Source of the DNA: GCA-2401735 sp051252095
Lineage (GTDB): Bacteria > Pseudomonadota > Gammaproteobacteria > Burkholderiales > Methylophilaceae
Direction: 5' to 3'
Assembly: GCA_051252095.1 (NCBI GenBank)
Contig: JBPOFK010000005.1
Span: 62,001-126,000, forward strand
DNA length: 64,000 bases
Part shown: positions 16,992 through 25,689 of the stretch, piece after piece
Layout of the letters: every line of letters starts with the position of its first letter
Numbering within the stretch: the first letter of the stretch is position 1
Notes under the pieces: generated by a model
The model's database searches: none
What the model was told of the DNA's origin: nothing
The model's input: only the letters and a program-made list of their open reading frames with translations
Made by a program: the position numbers and the translations under genes

Positions 16992-18022
16992 CCAATGTAG
17001 TTATCGTGTGCGATAGCAGCTTCTTTTTCAGCGTGTCTTTTAAGGGATTTTTTGTAGAGTCCAATCGTCTCTGCCATACGTTTTAAAGGGTGTTTGCTGA
17101 AATATGCTGAGAGCAATAATAATCCTGCTAAGGATGCTAATATCCAACCAATGTCAAAGGGCGCTATATCTCGACGGGCAGGTCTCTGTTTTTTCATGGC
17201 AGCTAATACATTCTGAACGCTATCGCCACGCGTGTAGATTGCACCAATTTCCTCGCTGATTTCTTTTAGATAGCCTTCATCCAACTTAGAAATATATCTG
17301 TCATACTCTCCCGAGGCAATACTATCGTCTCTGGTTCCAATATTTGACTCAGATATTTGTGCAACACCCGGTTGTAAGGCAAAGCTCTCGTTTGACCAGT
17401 AACCAATGACTTGATTATCTTGGCTTAATTTTGGGATTGCGGCGCCTTCTTCACTACCTACACCTACGATTAGCCAATCTTTAGCATCCTGCACGCCTTT
17501 TAAATCCTTAGTATTGAAAACATGCAGTTTTGGCGCTTCCTCACCATCAGTAAAAAAAACAACCTGTGCTGTTAACTCTTTGGGGAAAGAACGTAATGTT
17601 CTTGAAATGCTGTACAGGTTTTCTCGTATACGGCTATTGCCAGACCAAGCCGTGCGCCAATCTAGATGGTCAATCGTATCTTTTATCGCATGAAAATTGT
17701 CGCATACTTCAATGGGGTGGTAGAGGGCTGCTGTACTGACGCCTGCGAATAATGATAAACCAACTTTAGTCCCACAAGGTAAGGATGAAACGACTTCATG
17801 CATTAGGTTTTGCATATGCTCCATACGCGTGATTGTTTTGCTGCCAACTTTAATATCTGGCGTATTCATACTTTGTGATATGTCAGCTACCAGCATATAA
17901 GTATAGATATTATGCTTAACTGGTACACTAGGGCGAAACATTGCCGCAATCAATAAGATGAATGCGCAGCTAAGTAAAGCTGAATCTTTATTCTTCTTTA
18001 AAAAAGTAATGAAATTATGCAT
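16988..18022 (-). CDS. mxaL: MxaL-like VWA protein
   Basis: A membrane-anchored von Willebrand A protein needed, with MxaA, MxaC and MxaK, for putting the metal cofactor into methanol dehydrogenase in characterised methylotrophs. Helices lie at about residues 12-30 and 292-312. The MIDAS motif is DISQS (about residue 48), with a later FFTDGEE; both are intact. It is 344 aa. It is last in the mxaRSACKL block, 37 bp after mxaK. The name rests on order and domain type. Confidence 0.82.
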   Translation of the reverse strand: MHNFITFLKKNKDSALLSCAFILLIAAMFRPSVPVKHNIYTYMLVADISQSMNTPDIKVGSKTITRMEHMQNLMHEVVSSLPCGTKVGLSLFAGVSTAALYHPIEVCDNFHAIKDTIDHLDWRTAWSGNSRIRENLYSISRTLRSFPKELTAQVVFFTDGEEAPKLHVFNTKDLKGVQDAKDWLIVGVGSEEGAAIPKLSQDNQVIGYWSNESFALQPGVAQISESNIGTRDDSIASGEYDRYISKLDEGYLKEISEEIGAIYTRGDSVQNVLAAMKKQRPARRDIAPFDIGWILASLAGLLLLSAYFSKHPLKRMAETIGLYKKSLKRHAEKEAAIAHDNYIG

Positions 18023-18059
18023 ATGGTGCTTTGTTCAATCTGTGAATTTTTAGTAATTA

Positions 18060-18614
18060 TTAAGGCAAGCCAACAGGGATATTGCCCATAATAATGCCTG
18101 GCGAGTCAGAATCGCTGACGCCTGGTGTAGGATTCTCTGGCAGAAGCATTAGAACACGGTCTAGGTTTCTACGTGTCCCCCAGTTACTATTGTCTAACTT
18201 AATGGCATTTTTGTACGCTGTTTTGGCCTCTGTGAGCAAATATTCTGCTTCATCTCGCGCTCGCGGGTCATTGCCACTGTCAATCCTAAGCGATTTTAGA
18301 AAAAACATATTGCCAATGTTATGAAAAACGGCTGCTCGATTACTGGCTGAGTTTGTATTAGTTAAGCCAGAAAAGAGTTTGGTGGCTTCTTTGTAGTAGT
18401 CTTTATTTGCAAGCCAGTAAGCTTGGGCATATTTTGCTTCGTAGCTCAGTTTATCAGTTTTCGGTGGGTTGCCAGTTGTAACCGACTGATTAAAGTCGTC
18501 AATCTGTTGTAATCTTTTCATTTGATGTGCAATACCAAGCGCAGCTAGTACAGCAATGATGCTGAGTAACCACGTCAGTTTTTTTACCGTTAAAAATCTT
18601 AGGCCGAGCGCCAT
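18060..18614 (-). CDS. mxaK: MxaK-like membrane-anchored protein
   Basis: A 184-aa protein with an N-terminal membrane helix (about residues 12-31) and an outer domain of TPR-like helices (YEAKYAQAYWLANKDYYKEA; ADETA-like repeats to about residue 160). It sits between the two VWA genes, exactly where mxaK lies in Methylobacterium and Methylophilus mxa clusters. Its start overlaps mxaC by 16 bp, suggesting coupled translation. Its biochemical role in methanol dehydrogenase maturation is not well defined. Confidence 0.8.
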   Translation of the reverse strand: MALGLRFLTVKKLTWLLSIIAVLAALGIAHQMKRLQQIDDFNQSVTTGNPPKTDKLSYEAKYAQAYWLANKDYYKEATKLFSGLTNTNSASNRAAVFHNIGNMFFLKSLRIDSGNDPRARDEAEYLLTEAKTAYKNAIKLDNSNWGTRRNLDRVLMLLPENPTPGVSDSDSPGIIMGNIPVGLP

Positions 18615-19591
18615 GTTTTATTCTCCAAATATTTCACACCAAGTAATAAAGCAATCATCAGTGCAGCGATTAAATAGCATAATTGAGTAAAGTTTTTACC
18701 AGGAATTTTTTCGAGGTAAGTAATTGGCTTTTTCTCTTTTTTATTAATATCAAAAATAGCAGCTTTTAGCGATTTTGGATCATCCGCTTCATACGCTTGA
18801 AAAGGTGTGTCCAGTGTTTTAAAAAAACTAAATAATTCAATTGGTGCTGGTGGTAACTCAACTTCATTCCAGTTTTCATATTTTGGATCAAAAATACTGA
18901 TCCCTTTAGGTTGTCTGAGCACAATCCAGTAAAGCGTGATATTAAATTGACGCAACCAGTCTTTGAGTTTTTGTTGCACAACACCGTCTACTTTACCTGC
19001 ACCATCCGAAATCAGAATAATTGCTCGTGAGCCAGAGTCTGGAACATCATTAAATAGCCCTACTGCACTAGTAAGACCTGCGCCAATATTAGTTTGGAAT
19101 AAGGCGCTACCTGAGGTTGCTTTAATAGCTGCTAAGATAGCTTCTCTGTTCTCAGAAAGGGGGAGGACATACATAGCAGAGTTACTGAAGGTAATGATGC
19201 CAATCATGTCGTTTTCTCGCGCATTCACAAAGGCTGTCATTAACCTACTAGCAGCGGCAGATTTTGTTTCGCCTACATTGCCAGCTGCAACACCACCAGA
19301 AAAAGGATCATCCATGCTAGCACTTCTATCTAACACTAGCGTAATTTGAGCACCAATACCTAATTTTTCAACTTTTTGTTCAAGCGTATGAGGGTCTGCG
19401 AGACCTAAAATAATGCAAAAAATGCTAATGCTGGCGAGTACTTTGAGTAGGATGCCAATTAAATCAGACAGTGCATCATGCGGCAGCATTTCTACCCAAG
19501 AGTAGCTGCGCGTATGTGACCGTTCAAGTAGTATAGGTAATAGCGCGAACGGTAATAGCCATAACACTAACGGATTAGTAAAGGCCATCAA
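18599..19591 (-). CDS. mxaC: MxaC-like VWA protein
   Basis: A BatA-like protein: helix near residues 7-22, a second at about 50-68, a VWA domain (about 85-270) with intact MIDAS DRSASMDD, and a C-terminal helix (about 307-325). In methylotrophs MxaC is needed for active calcium-containing methanol dehydrogenase. It is 330 aa. Its ATG overlaps the end of mxaA by 4 bases. The two VWA genes probably form a hetero-complex in the membrane, by analogy with BatA/BatB; this is inference. Confidence 0.84.
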   Translation of the reverse strand: MMAFTNPLVLWLLPFALLPILLERSHTRSYSWVEMLPHDALSDLIGILLKVLASISIFCIILGLADPHTLEQKVEKLGIGAQITLVLDRSASMDDPFSGGVAAGNVGETKSAAASRLMTAFVNARENDMIGIITFSNSAMYVLPLSENREAILAAIKATSGSALFQTNIGAGLTSAVGLFNDVPDSGSRAIILISDGAGKVDGVVQQKLKDWLRQFNITLYWIVLRQPKGISIFDPKYENWNEVELPPAPIELFSFFKTLDTPFQAYEADDPKSLKAAIFDINKKEKKPITYLEKIPGKNFTQLCYLIAALMIALLLGVKYLENKTWRSA

Positions 19592-20610
19592 GCAACCTTT
19601 CCTTCTGGTAGGTCTGGTATCAAGCCACGTTCACAGTCTCGCAAGTTTCGGCATAGTTTTAATAACCAGGTCTTTTGATTTTCATCATTAAGCATGTGTG
19701 ACGCGTCTTGAAAAAATACTTGGTGCGAGAGGCCAAAAAAAGCTTCAATTTCATGCTTGGCTGGGGAAAATGCAGGTTTCTGTGCGATAAAAGCATCTAA
19801 GTTATTACTGAATAAACTCCCACCAGCCGTTTTATTTAAAGCCTCATGTACACGAGTAACAGCTTGTTTAATACCTTCTGGAGAGTCAGTCATTTTTTTG
19901 ATGTCTCGATAAGCTTTAGCGAATGGCGCACCCATCCTCGGTAACCAAGCATGTGTACCCAGAATATACAACAAGCCCAAAAGTGCCAGCGCTAAAATAG
20001 CAGCGAGCATTTTTAAGTTAAATATTACTTTGCTATTGTCCAAGGTCAGTGGTGGGATGAAAGGATACATTTCTTGGTCCAGTTTAATCTGACCGATTAC
20101 TGACAATGGAGAGATTCTGAAATTGAAAGAAGGCAATCGGTATTGTACAATTTCTTTCTTTTCAGTGTTGCGTAACTTTAGTATTTCTGCACGCAGCGCA
20201 GCAGGTTTTGCAACACGATCTGTTTTAAAAACTTGATAATACAAATCAAGTGTATAGGTTATCCCATCAGCATTTTCTGATGTTTTAATGTCAATTTTTG
20301 AGAGCTCGACCCCTGATACTTGACCTTTGTAACGGTGCTCATAGCCAACAATAGGTAATGATTCTTTCACTAACTCATAGGGTTCTTTGATTGTAAGTGT
20401 TACTTCCCGATGCAGTATGTCTCCAATCACGTAGCCAGCATCTCGCGTCGGGTCCTCAATGTTGACATCAATATACTGGCTATCAACGTCAGGCAGTTTT
20501 ACCTCGGCAAATGTTTGTGCGGCATACCATGTTGCGCATATAAAAATGAACACATGCAATAAAGTGTGGCGGTTTAAATAGCTTGAATACATAGGTTTAC
20601 TCATTATCAT
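19588..20610 (-). CDS. mxaA: MxaA-like membrane protein
   Basis: The 340-aa protein has an N-terminal signal (about residues 15-35, ending FAEVKLP), a beta-rich periplasmic region (about 36-195), one membrane helix (about 205-222) and a helical cytoplasmic tail. This layout and the position between the DUF58 and VWA genes match MxaA. Genetic studies in methylotrophs link mxaA to calcium insertion into methanol dehydrogenase. Its ATG overlaps the mxaS stop (TAATG); in-frame ATGs at 20604 and 20592 are also possible starts. Confidence 0.8.
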   Translation of the reverse strand: MIMSKPMYSSYLNRHTLLHVFIFICATWYAAQTFAEVKLPDVDSQYIDVNIEDPTRDAGYVIGDILHREVTLTIKEPYELVKESLPIVGYEHRYKGQVSGVELSKIDIKTSENADGITYTLDLYYQVFKTDRVAKPAALRAEILKLRNTEKKEIVQYRLPSFNFRISPLSVIGQIKLDQEMYPFIPPLTLDNSKVIFNLKMLAAILALALLGLLYILGTHAWLPRMGAPFAKAYRDIKKMTDSPEGIKQAVTRVHEALNKTAGGSLFSNNLDAFIAQKPAFSPAKHEIEAFFGLSHQVFFQDASHMLNDENQKTWLLKLCRNLRDCERGLIPDLPEGKVA

Positions 20611-21482
20611 TATGCAGCAATATACTGGTGAAAATAATCACTCAGCAAATCCGCATCAAATTGGTTGGTCACAAAAAATGGTTGCATATCAAAGCGTAAG
20701 AATAAATCTTCAATGGCTTTACGTCTTTGCTTGAAGCTCTCTAGAATGCGTTTTCGATATTCTTTACGTAAAAACAATGTACGTTTCGCACCAGTTTCTG
20801 GATCTGTTACATTGGCAATGCCAAATTCTGGCAAATCTTCGTATTCAGCAGTATCCCAAAGCACTACAGGGATGATGTGATGGCGTAGCATCAATACCAA
20901 TGACTCTTCTAAGTCTTTGATTGGCATATGAAAGTCAGATACTAGAAAAATCAGCGAACGCTCGCGAGGGAGCATGCGAACCGTGTCTATCAATGCACTG
21001 CTACCCACTTCATTCGGCTGATATGATTTGAGTTTTTCTGCCATTTCTATCGCCATATGTGGTCTGGCAGATAGTGTCGATATCCAGTCTTCGCGTATTT
21101 CATCATCAAAGCCAATCAAACCAAAGGGGTCACCATTATGTGTAACAGACTGGGCTATAGATTGGATGATATCGCCAGCGATGGCAATTTTACGCTGATG
21201 GCTTCCGTATTGCATAGAGCCTGACATGTCGCACAAAACAAATACTGGCGCTGCACTTTTTTGATTAAAAATGCGGACATAAATTTGCTCCATAGGATCG
21301 CGAATTGTTTGCCGTAAATCAATGCGTCTAGGATCAGGGTATGAAAGGAGGGTGGCGTGGCCACGAAATTCCATTCCCATACCACGCTGGTTGCTACGAT
21401 GGCTACCAGGACGACGCGAGTTAGAGCGCCAATTAATGTGGTAGCTAAATTCTTTTATATGGTCTGGACGCATATGATTCAA
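20610..21482 (-). CDS. mxaS: MxaS-like DUF58 protein
   Basis: A 290-aa DUF58 protein with a VWA-like core: FVLCDMSGSMQYG (about residue 82) is a MIDAS-type DxSGS motif, and SLIFLVSDFHMP follows. DUF58 proteins pair with MoxR ATPases, and mxaR lies 23 bp upstream. In methylotrophs mxaS belongs to the methanol dehydrogenase maturation set. No membrane helix is visible. The ATG at 21482 begins MNHMRPDHIKEFSY, with a second ATG three codons on. Confidence 0.84.
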   Translation of the reverse strand: MNHMRPDHIKEFSYHINWRSNSRRPGSHRSNQRGMGMEFRGHATLLSYPDPRRIDLRQTIRDPMEQIYVRIFNQKSAAPVFVLCDMSGSMQYGSHQRKIAIAGDIIQSIAQSVTHNGDPFGLIGFDDEIREDWISTLSARPHMAIEMAEKLKSYQPNEVGSSALIDTVRMLPRERSLIFLVSDFHMPIKDLEESLVLMLRHHIIPVVLWDTAEYEDLPEFGIANVTDPETGAKRTLFLRKEYRKRILESFKQRRKAIEDLFLRFDMQPFFVTNQFDADLLSDYFHQYIAA

Positions 21483-21505
21483 TCATTAGTGATGCTTTTA
21501 TTCAG

Positions 21506-22522
21506 CTAAGGTGCAGCAATGACATTAATGATGCCATTAAGCATTTCACGAGCAATTTCTGTACGGCGCATTTCATAAACAGGACTAAAGACCACGCGAT
21601 GGGCTATTGTTTCATGGAACACTGCATGAATATCGTCAGGGAGTACGGCATCTCTGTTATTTAACCAAGCATTGACTCGCGCGGCTCTAAGCAACATACC
21701 CATACCGCGTGGGCTGGCACCTGAAAGAACGAGTCTGTTCATATCGACGCCAGATACTGTTACACCATATTCCATCGGTGATTTTGTTGCTTGCCATAAC
21801 TCAAGTGCATACTTTCGCAAGGCAGGGCTAGCACTAATGCTATCTTGTAGCTGAGCAGCAAAGCCATTAAGTTCTTTATATTCCAAAATATTTTCTGGTA
21901 CGCTACCAACCAATTTATCAACATTGTGAAAACGTGTATCAAAAACGAGTGACTCCATAATGTCATGGTCTTGGGGCACGGCAATTGGAATTTCCATCAT
22001 GAAACGATCTCGTGCTGCAGATGGGATATCAAACGTTTCTTCTTTTTCAACTTGATTTCGATCTGCAAAGACGAGCATATGAGGGAAGTGATGTTCTTTA
22101 TTGAAGGCAGTAAGCGTACGCTCTGCCATGACGCGTAATAATAGTGAATGCACCTGCGGTCGAGCACGGTTAATTTCATTAAAGAAGAAAATAGATAGGT
22201 CTTCACCAGCTTCTAGAATAGGGCCAGGACTGACATGTGGTTTACCATCTTCTCCAAGATAAGTGTGATAGACCAAATCGTTAGGCATTAAGTCAATCGT
22301 ACCTTCAATCCGTTGATAAGCGCCACCAACACCGCGCGCAATAGCACGTAGTAGCGTTGTCTTACCCACACCGACATCACCCTCTAACAGCACATGGCCA
22401 CGCGCAAAGATTGAAATGGTAATTAATCGGATAGGGTTACTTTGACCCACAACAACTTTGTTGACTTCTGATTCAAGTGTCAACGCATGTTGACGCCAGT
22501 CTGCTAATTGACGATCGCTCAT
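21506..22522 (-). CDS. mxaR: MoxR-type AAA+ ATPase, first gene of mxa block
   Basis: A MoxR-family AAA+ ATPase of 338 aa that probably acts with MxaS and the VWA proteins as a chaperone for methanol dehydrogenase. The Walker A is GDVGVGKTTLLRAIARG (about residue 58), Walker B is IFFFNEINRA, and the arginine-rich end (ASPRGMGMLLRAARVNAWL) is typical. AGGAAAAC precedes the ATG. It opens the mxaRSACKL operon and diverges from fabA across 219 bp. Upstream there is no mxaF, J, G or I. Confidence 0.88.
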   Translation of the reverse strand: MSDRQLADWRQHALTLESEVNKVVVGQSNPIRLITISIFARGHVLLEGDVGVGKTTLLRAIARGVGGAYQRIEGTIDLMPNDLVYHTYLGEDGKPHVSPGPILEAGEDLSIFFFNEINRARPQVHSLLLRVMAERTLTAFNKEHHFPHMLVFADRNQVEKEETFDIPSAARDRFMMEIPIAVPQDHDIMESLVFDTRFHNVDKLVGSVPENILEYKELNGFAAQLQDSISASPALRKYALELWQATKSPMEYGVTVSGVDMNRLVLSGASPRGMGMLLRAARVNAWLNNRDAVLPDDIHAVFHETIAHRVVFSPVYEMRRTEIAREMLNGIINVIAAP

Positions 22523-22567
22523 CGTGTTTTCCTAATATTTAAGTTTGGTTAGAATTAAAATTTAATT

Positions 22568-22584
22568 TGTAACATAATGTAACA
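22568..22584. promoter_or_regulatory. Direct repeat TGTAACA-N3-TGTAACA before mxaR
   Basis: Two identical heptamers, TGTAACA, lie 10 bp apart (22568-22574 and 22578-22584), about 45 bp upstream of the mxaR start in the intergenic region shared with fabA. Direct repeats one helical turn apart are typical targets of OmpR-type response regulators. A second pair of GTATA copies follows at about 22608-22625. Confidence 0.35.
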
Positions 22585-22741
22585 ATACTAAACTATTTTT
22601 TAAACAGTGTATACAGGTTTGTATAGCTAAATTTATTATTTAATAGAGACGTGATTTGAAGATTAATGTTAGTTAGGGCTTTCATGAAAACCGTTTTCCA
22701 GCGAAAATAGCATCTATGTCAATAAGGATATAAAAATCATA

Positions 22742-23257
22742 ATGTCAAAACAAAATAGTTATACCAAAGAAGACTTATTAGCTTGCGGTAGAGGTGAAAT
22801 GTTTGGTGAGGGGAATGCACAACTACCATTGCCACCGATGTTGATGTTTGACCGGATCGTTAGTATCACAGATGATGGCGGTAAATATGGCAATGGGCAA
22901 ATGATTGCGGAGTTGGATATTCAGCCTGATTTATGGTTTTTTGAATGTCACTTTACAGGTGACCCTGTAATGCCAGGCTGTTTAGGCTTAGATGCTATGT
23001 GGCAGTTAGTTGGTTTTTATTTAGGTTGGAAAGGTGGGCTAGGTCGTGGTAGAGCGCTTGGTGCAGGTGAAGTTAAGTTTACAGGCCAGGTTTTACCGAC
23101 AGCCAAAAAGGCAACCTATACTATTGATTTAAAAAGAGTTATTTTGCGAAAATTGGTAATGGGAATCGCTGATGCAAAAATGGATTTAGATGGTCGAGAG
23201 ATTTATGTGGCGAATGATTTACGTGTTGGTCTTTTTACCACCACGGATAATTTTTAA
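22742..23257 (+). CDS. fabA: 3-hydroxydecanoyl-ACP dehydratase/isomerase
   Basis: FabA dehydrates 3-hydroxyacyl-ACP and isomerises the C10 trans-2 product to cis-3, starting unsaturated fatty acid synthesis. The 171-aa hot-dog protein has the catalytic histidine in FECHFTGDPVMPGCLG and the aspartate in GLDAMWQLVGFYLGW. Length matches E. coli FabA. fabB follows after a short gap: the fabAB pair is the standard route to unsaturated membrane lipids. AAGGA lies upstream of the ATG. Confidence 0.97.
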   Translation: MSKQNSYTKEDLLACGRGEMFGEGNAQLPLPPMLMFDRIVSITDDGGKYGNGQMIAELDIQPDLWFFECHFTGDPVMPGCLGLDAMWQLVGFYLGWKGGLGRGRALGAGEVKFTGQVLPTAKKATYTIDLKRVILRKLVMGIADAKMDLDGREIYVANDLRVGLFTTTDNF

Positions 23258-23275
23258 TAGTAGGGGGAACACGTG

Positions 23276-24508
23276 ATGAAACGTGTTGTGATAACAGGTT
23301 TAGGTATTGTATCAAGTCTGGGCAACAATAAAGCGGAAGTGAAAAAAAGCCTGTTTGAAGGTAAGTCTGGCATTTCTTTTCAGCCAGAATATGAAGAACG
23401 CGGTTTGCGTTCTCATGTGGCTGGGTCAATTAAAAATTTAAATATTGAAGAGCATATTGATCGTAAATTGCTACGATTTATGGCAAAAGGACATGCATAC
23501 ACATGGATTGCTATGCAAGAGGCGATTGCTGATGCTTCATTGCCAGAAACCTTGGTTTCTAATATTCGTACTGGTCTGATTGTTGGCGCTGGTGGCACTT
23601 CTACAGAAAGTATGTTGCAAAGTACGAATACGCTAGCAGAGAAAGGTATTCGTCGTGTAGGACCATACATGGTGACTAAAACCATGAGTAGCGGCATAGC
23701 TGCCTGTTTAGCAACAGGTGCCAAAATAAAAGGCGTTAATTACGGGATTAGTTCCGCCTGTTCTACCAGTGCACATTGCATTGGTGCTGGCGTTGAACAA
23801 ATTCAACTTGGCAAGCAGGACATTGTGTTTGCAGGCGGCGGTGAAGAAGAGCACTGGACCATGAGTTTCTTATTTGATGGCATGGGTGCGCTTTCTACCA
23901 AATACAATGAAACCCCAGAAAAGGCTTCGCGCACTTATGATGCTGATAGGGATGGATTTGTCATTTCAGGTGGTGGCGGCATTGTCGTATTAGAAGAGTA
24001 TGAGCATGCTAAAGCGCGCGGTGCAAAAATCTATGCTGAAGTAATTGGCTATGGTGCAACTTCTGACGGTTATGATATGGTGGCGCCCAGTGGAGAAGGG
24101 GCAGTACGCTGTATGAACTTAGCGCTACAAGACCATGAAGGCAATAGAATTGAAAAAGTTGATTATATCAACACACACGGGACATCTACACCCGTAGGCG
24201 ATACAAAAGAGCTGGAAGCGATAAGGGAGGTGTTTGGTGATGATTCTGTTGCCATTGCTTCTACAAAGTCACTATCAGGTCACGCCTTGGGTGCAGCTGG
24301 TGTCAATGAAGCCATCTATACATTGATTATGATGGAAAATAACTTTATTGCCGCATCTGCCAATATCGAAACCTTAGATCCAGCAGCAGAAGCTTTAAAT
24401 ATTGTCAGGGAGCGAATTGATAATGCGAAAATTGAGACTGCACTTTCAAACAGTTTTGGTTTTGGTGGAACAAACGCCACTTTGACTTTATCAACCAAAA
24501 ATCTATAA
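23276..24508 (+). CDS. fabB: Beta-ketoacyl-ACP synthase I
   Basis: FabB elongates the cis-3-decenoyl-ACP made by FabA. The 410-aa thiolase-fold enzyme has its active cysteine in SSACSTSAHC (about residue 163) and the two histidines in NTHGTSTPVGD and SLSGHALGAAG. The ATG at 23276 gives MKRVVITGLG, the normal start; the preceding GTG-ATG pair lies after AGGGGGA. It is 18 bp from fabA and surely co-transcribed. Confidence 0.97.
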   Translation: MKRVVITGLGIVSSLGNNKAEVKKSLFEGKSGISFQPEYEERGLRSHVAGSIKNLNIEEHIDRKLLRFMAKGHAYTWIAMQEAIADASLPETLVSNIRTGLIVGAGGTSTESMLQSTNTLAEKGIRRVGPYMVTKTMSSGIAACLATGAKIKGVNYGISSACSTSAHCIGAGVEQIQLGKQDIVFAGGGEEEHWTMSFLFDGMGALSTKYNETPEKASRTYDADRDGFVISGGGGIVVLEEYEHAKARGAKIYAEVIGYGATSDGYDMVAPSGEGAVRCMNLALQDHEGNRIEKVDYINTHGTSTPVGDTKELEAIREVFGDDSVAIASTKSLSGHALGAAGVNEAIYTLIMMENNFIAASANIETLDPAAEALNIVRERIDNAKIETALSNSFGFGGTNATLTLSTKNL

Positions 24509-24546
24509 GCACGTTAATAACATATCGATACAAAGCTCTGGTAGAT

Positions 24547-25083
24547 ATGAATAAATTAATTGTTGTTTTAACCTTTTTGGTCCTTTGTAGCTGCGCTTCA
24601 GTCTTGGGTGACCGTACAGTGAAGGTTTCAGAAGCAGAGATTCAGCAAAAGCTGAATGAAAAATTTGCTGTACCTATTTCGTTATTAAAAGTATTTGATG
24701 TCAACTTATCAAACTCATTGGTCAAGTTTGATAAAGAGACTGGGCGAATGCACACAATGTTAGATACAAAACTTTCAAGTGTTTTGTTTAATGAGACCGC
24801 GACTGGGCAACTGGGCATTTCTGGAAAATTGCGCTTTGATGCAGCAACAAATGCAATTGTGCTGGATGAGCCGAAGGTTGAGCAATTTAAATTCGATGGT
24901 GCCAGCGATCAATACAATGATTTGCTCAATGCGCTAGCGGATAAAGTTGGCGGTGATTTGTTAAATGGATTAACGCTTTACAAAGTAAAGCCTGAAGCGT
25001 TAACGGTTGGCGGAACGCGCTATACACCGAAAGAGATGATTGTCACAGACGATGGCTTGCAACTTACTTTTACGCCACAATGA
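24547..25083 (+). CDS. YceB-like lipoprotein (DUF1439)
   Basis: A 178-aa predicted lipoprotein. The signal is short and hydrophobic and ends in the lipobox LCSC-A, so the cysteine at about residue 16 is likely lipidated. The mature part resembles DUF1439/YceB proteins, beta-rich and lipid-binding-like: KVSEAEIQQKLNEKFAVP near the start and YTPKEMIVTDDGLQLTF at the end. It lies 38 bp after fabB. Its role is unknown. Confidence 0.7.
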   Translation: MNKLIVVLTFLVLCSCASVLGDRTVKVSEAEIQQKLNEKFAVPISLLKVFDVNLSNSLVKFDKETGRMHTMLDTKLSSVLFNETATGQLGISGKLRFDAATNAIVLDEPKVEQFKFDGASDQYNDLLNALADKVGGDLLNGLTLYKVKPEALTVGGTRYTPKEMIVTDDGLQLTFTPQ

Positions 25084-25099
25084 TTGTTTTTAGCTGTAT

Positions 25100-25468
25100 T
25101 TAAATTAGCAATGCCGCAGCGACATTTCGGCCTTCGCTCATCAGTATGTTATATGTTCTACAAGCTGCATCTGTTGTCATGCATTCAACTGAAATGCCTT
25201 GTTTTGAGAGCCCCGTAATGAGTTTTGGGTGAACGAATTGATGTTTACTACCTGTACCTAACAAGATAACTTCAGCGTTTAATGTGAGCAGTTCATCAAA
25301 GTGAGCTACAGCAAGGCTATCAAAATCTTTTGCAGACCAATCAAGCATTAGTTGATTAGGCATGATAACAAGATGTTGTGTATAACGAACTTTATTGACA
25401 TCAATAAAGCCGCTGCCATATGCTGTGATTAAATTATTACCTTCAGCTTGCGTTAAATGCAGTTTCAT
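25100..25468 (-). CDS. Mth938-domain (DUF498) protein
   Basis: A 122-aa protein with the Mth938-like fold, also seen in mitochondrial NDUFAF3. Matching features are the strand pair around NQLMLDWSAKDF, the conserved EVILLGTGSKHQF (about residues 68-80) and ECMTTDAACRTYNIL. It converges with the DUF1439 gene and diverges from the aminotransferase gene. Members often sit near secretion or respiratory genes; none are here. The function is unknown. Confidence 0.82.
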   Translation of the reverse strand: MKLHLTQAEGNNLITAYGSGFIDVNKVRYTQHLVIMPNQLMLDWSAKDFDSLAVAHFDELLTLNAEVILLGTGSKHQFVHPKLITGLSKQGISVECMTTDAACRTYNILMSEGRNVAAALLI

Positions 25469-25579
25469 AATGATGCGATTTCTGTCTGTTGAAGTGTTTA
25501 ATTACCGTATTTTTAATTGGTATGCATATACATCTATGCTGTGTTCATGATAAATCAATTTAATATAAATAATCAATTA

Positions 25580-25591
25580 AGCGCTAGCGCT
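25580..25591. repeat. Perfect 12-bp palindrome AGCGCTAGCGCT
   Basis: A GC-rich perfect palindrome in an otherwise AT-rich 221-bp divergent intergenic region. It is a possible operator for the aminotransferase-hom-thrC operon; nothing identifies the binding protein. Confidence 0.35.
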
Positions 25592-25671
25592 CCATTGCTT
25601 GTATAGGGACTCACAAGGTAAGATAACATCTTTTAATAACGGGTGGTTTTAATAGGCCACCTTTGCATTGT

Positions 25672-25677
25672 TATAAT
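25672..25677 (+). promoter_or_regulatory. TATAAT -10 close to the aminotransferase start
   Basis: A perfect -10 hexamer ends 12 bases before the chosen ATG at 25690, so the transcript would have a leader of only about six bases. The -35 is weak (TTTAAT-like at the expected distance). Confidence 0.4.
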
Positions 25678-25689
25678 GCGACTGCATAT

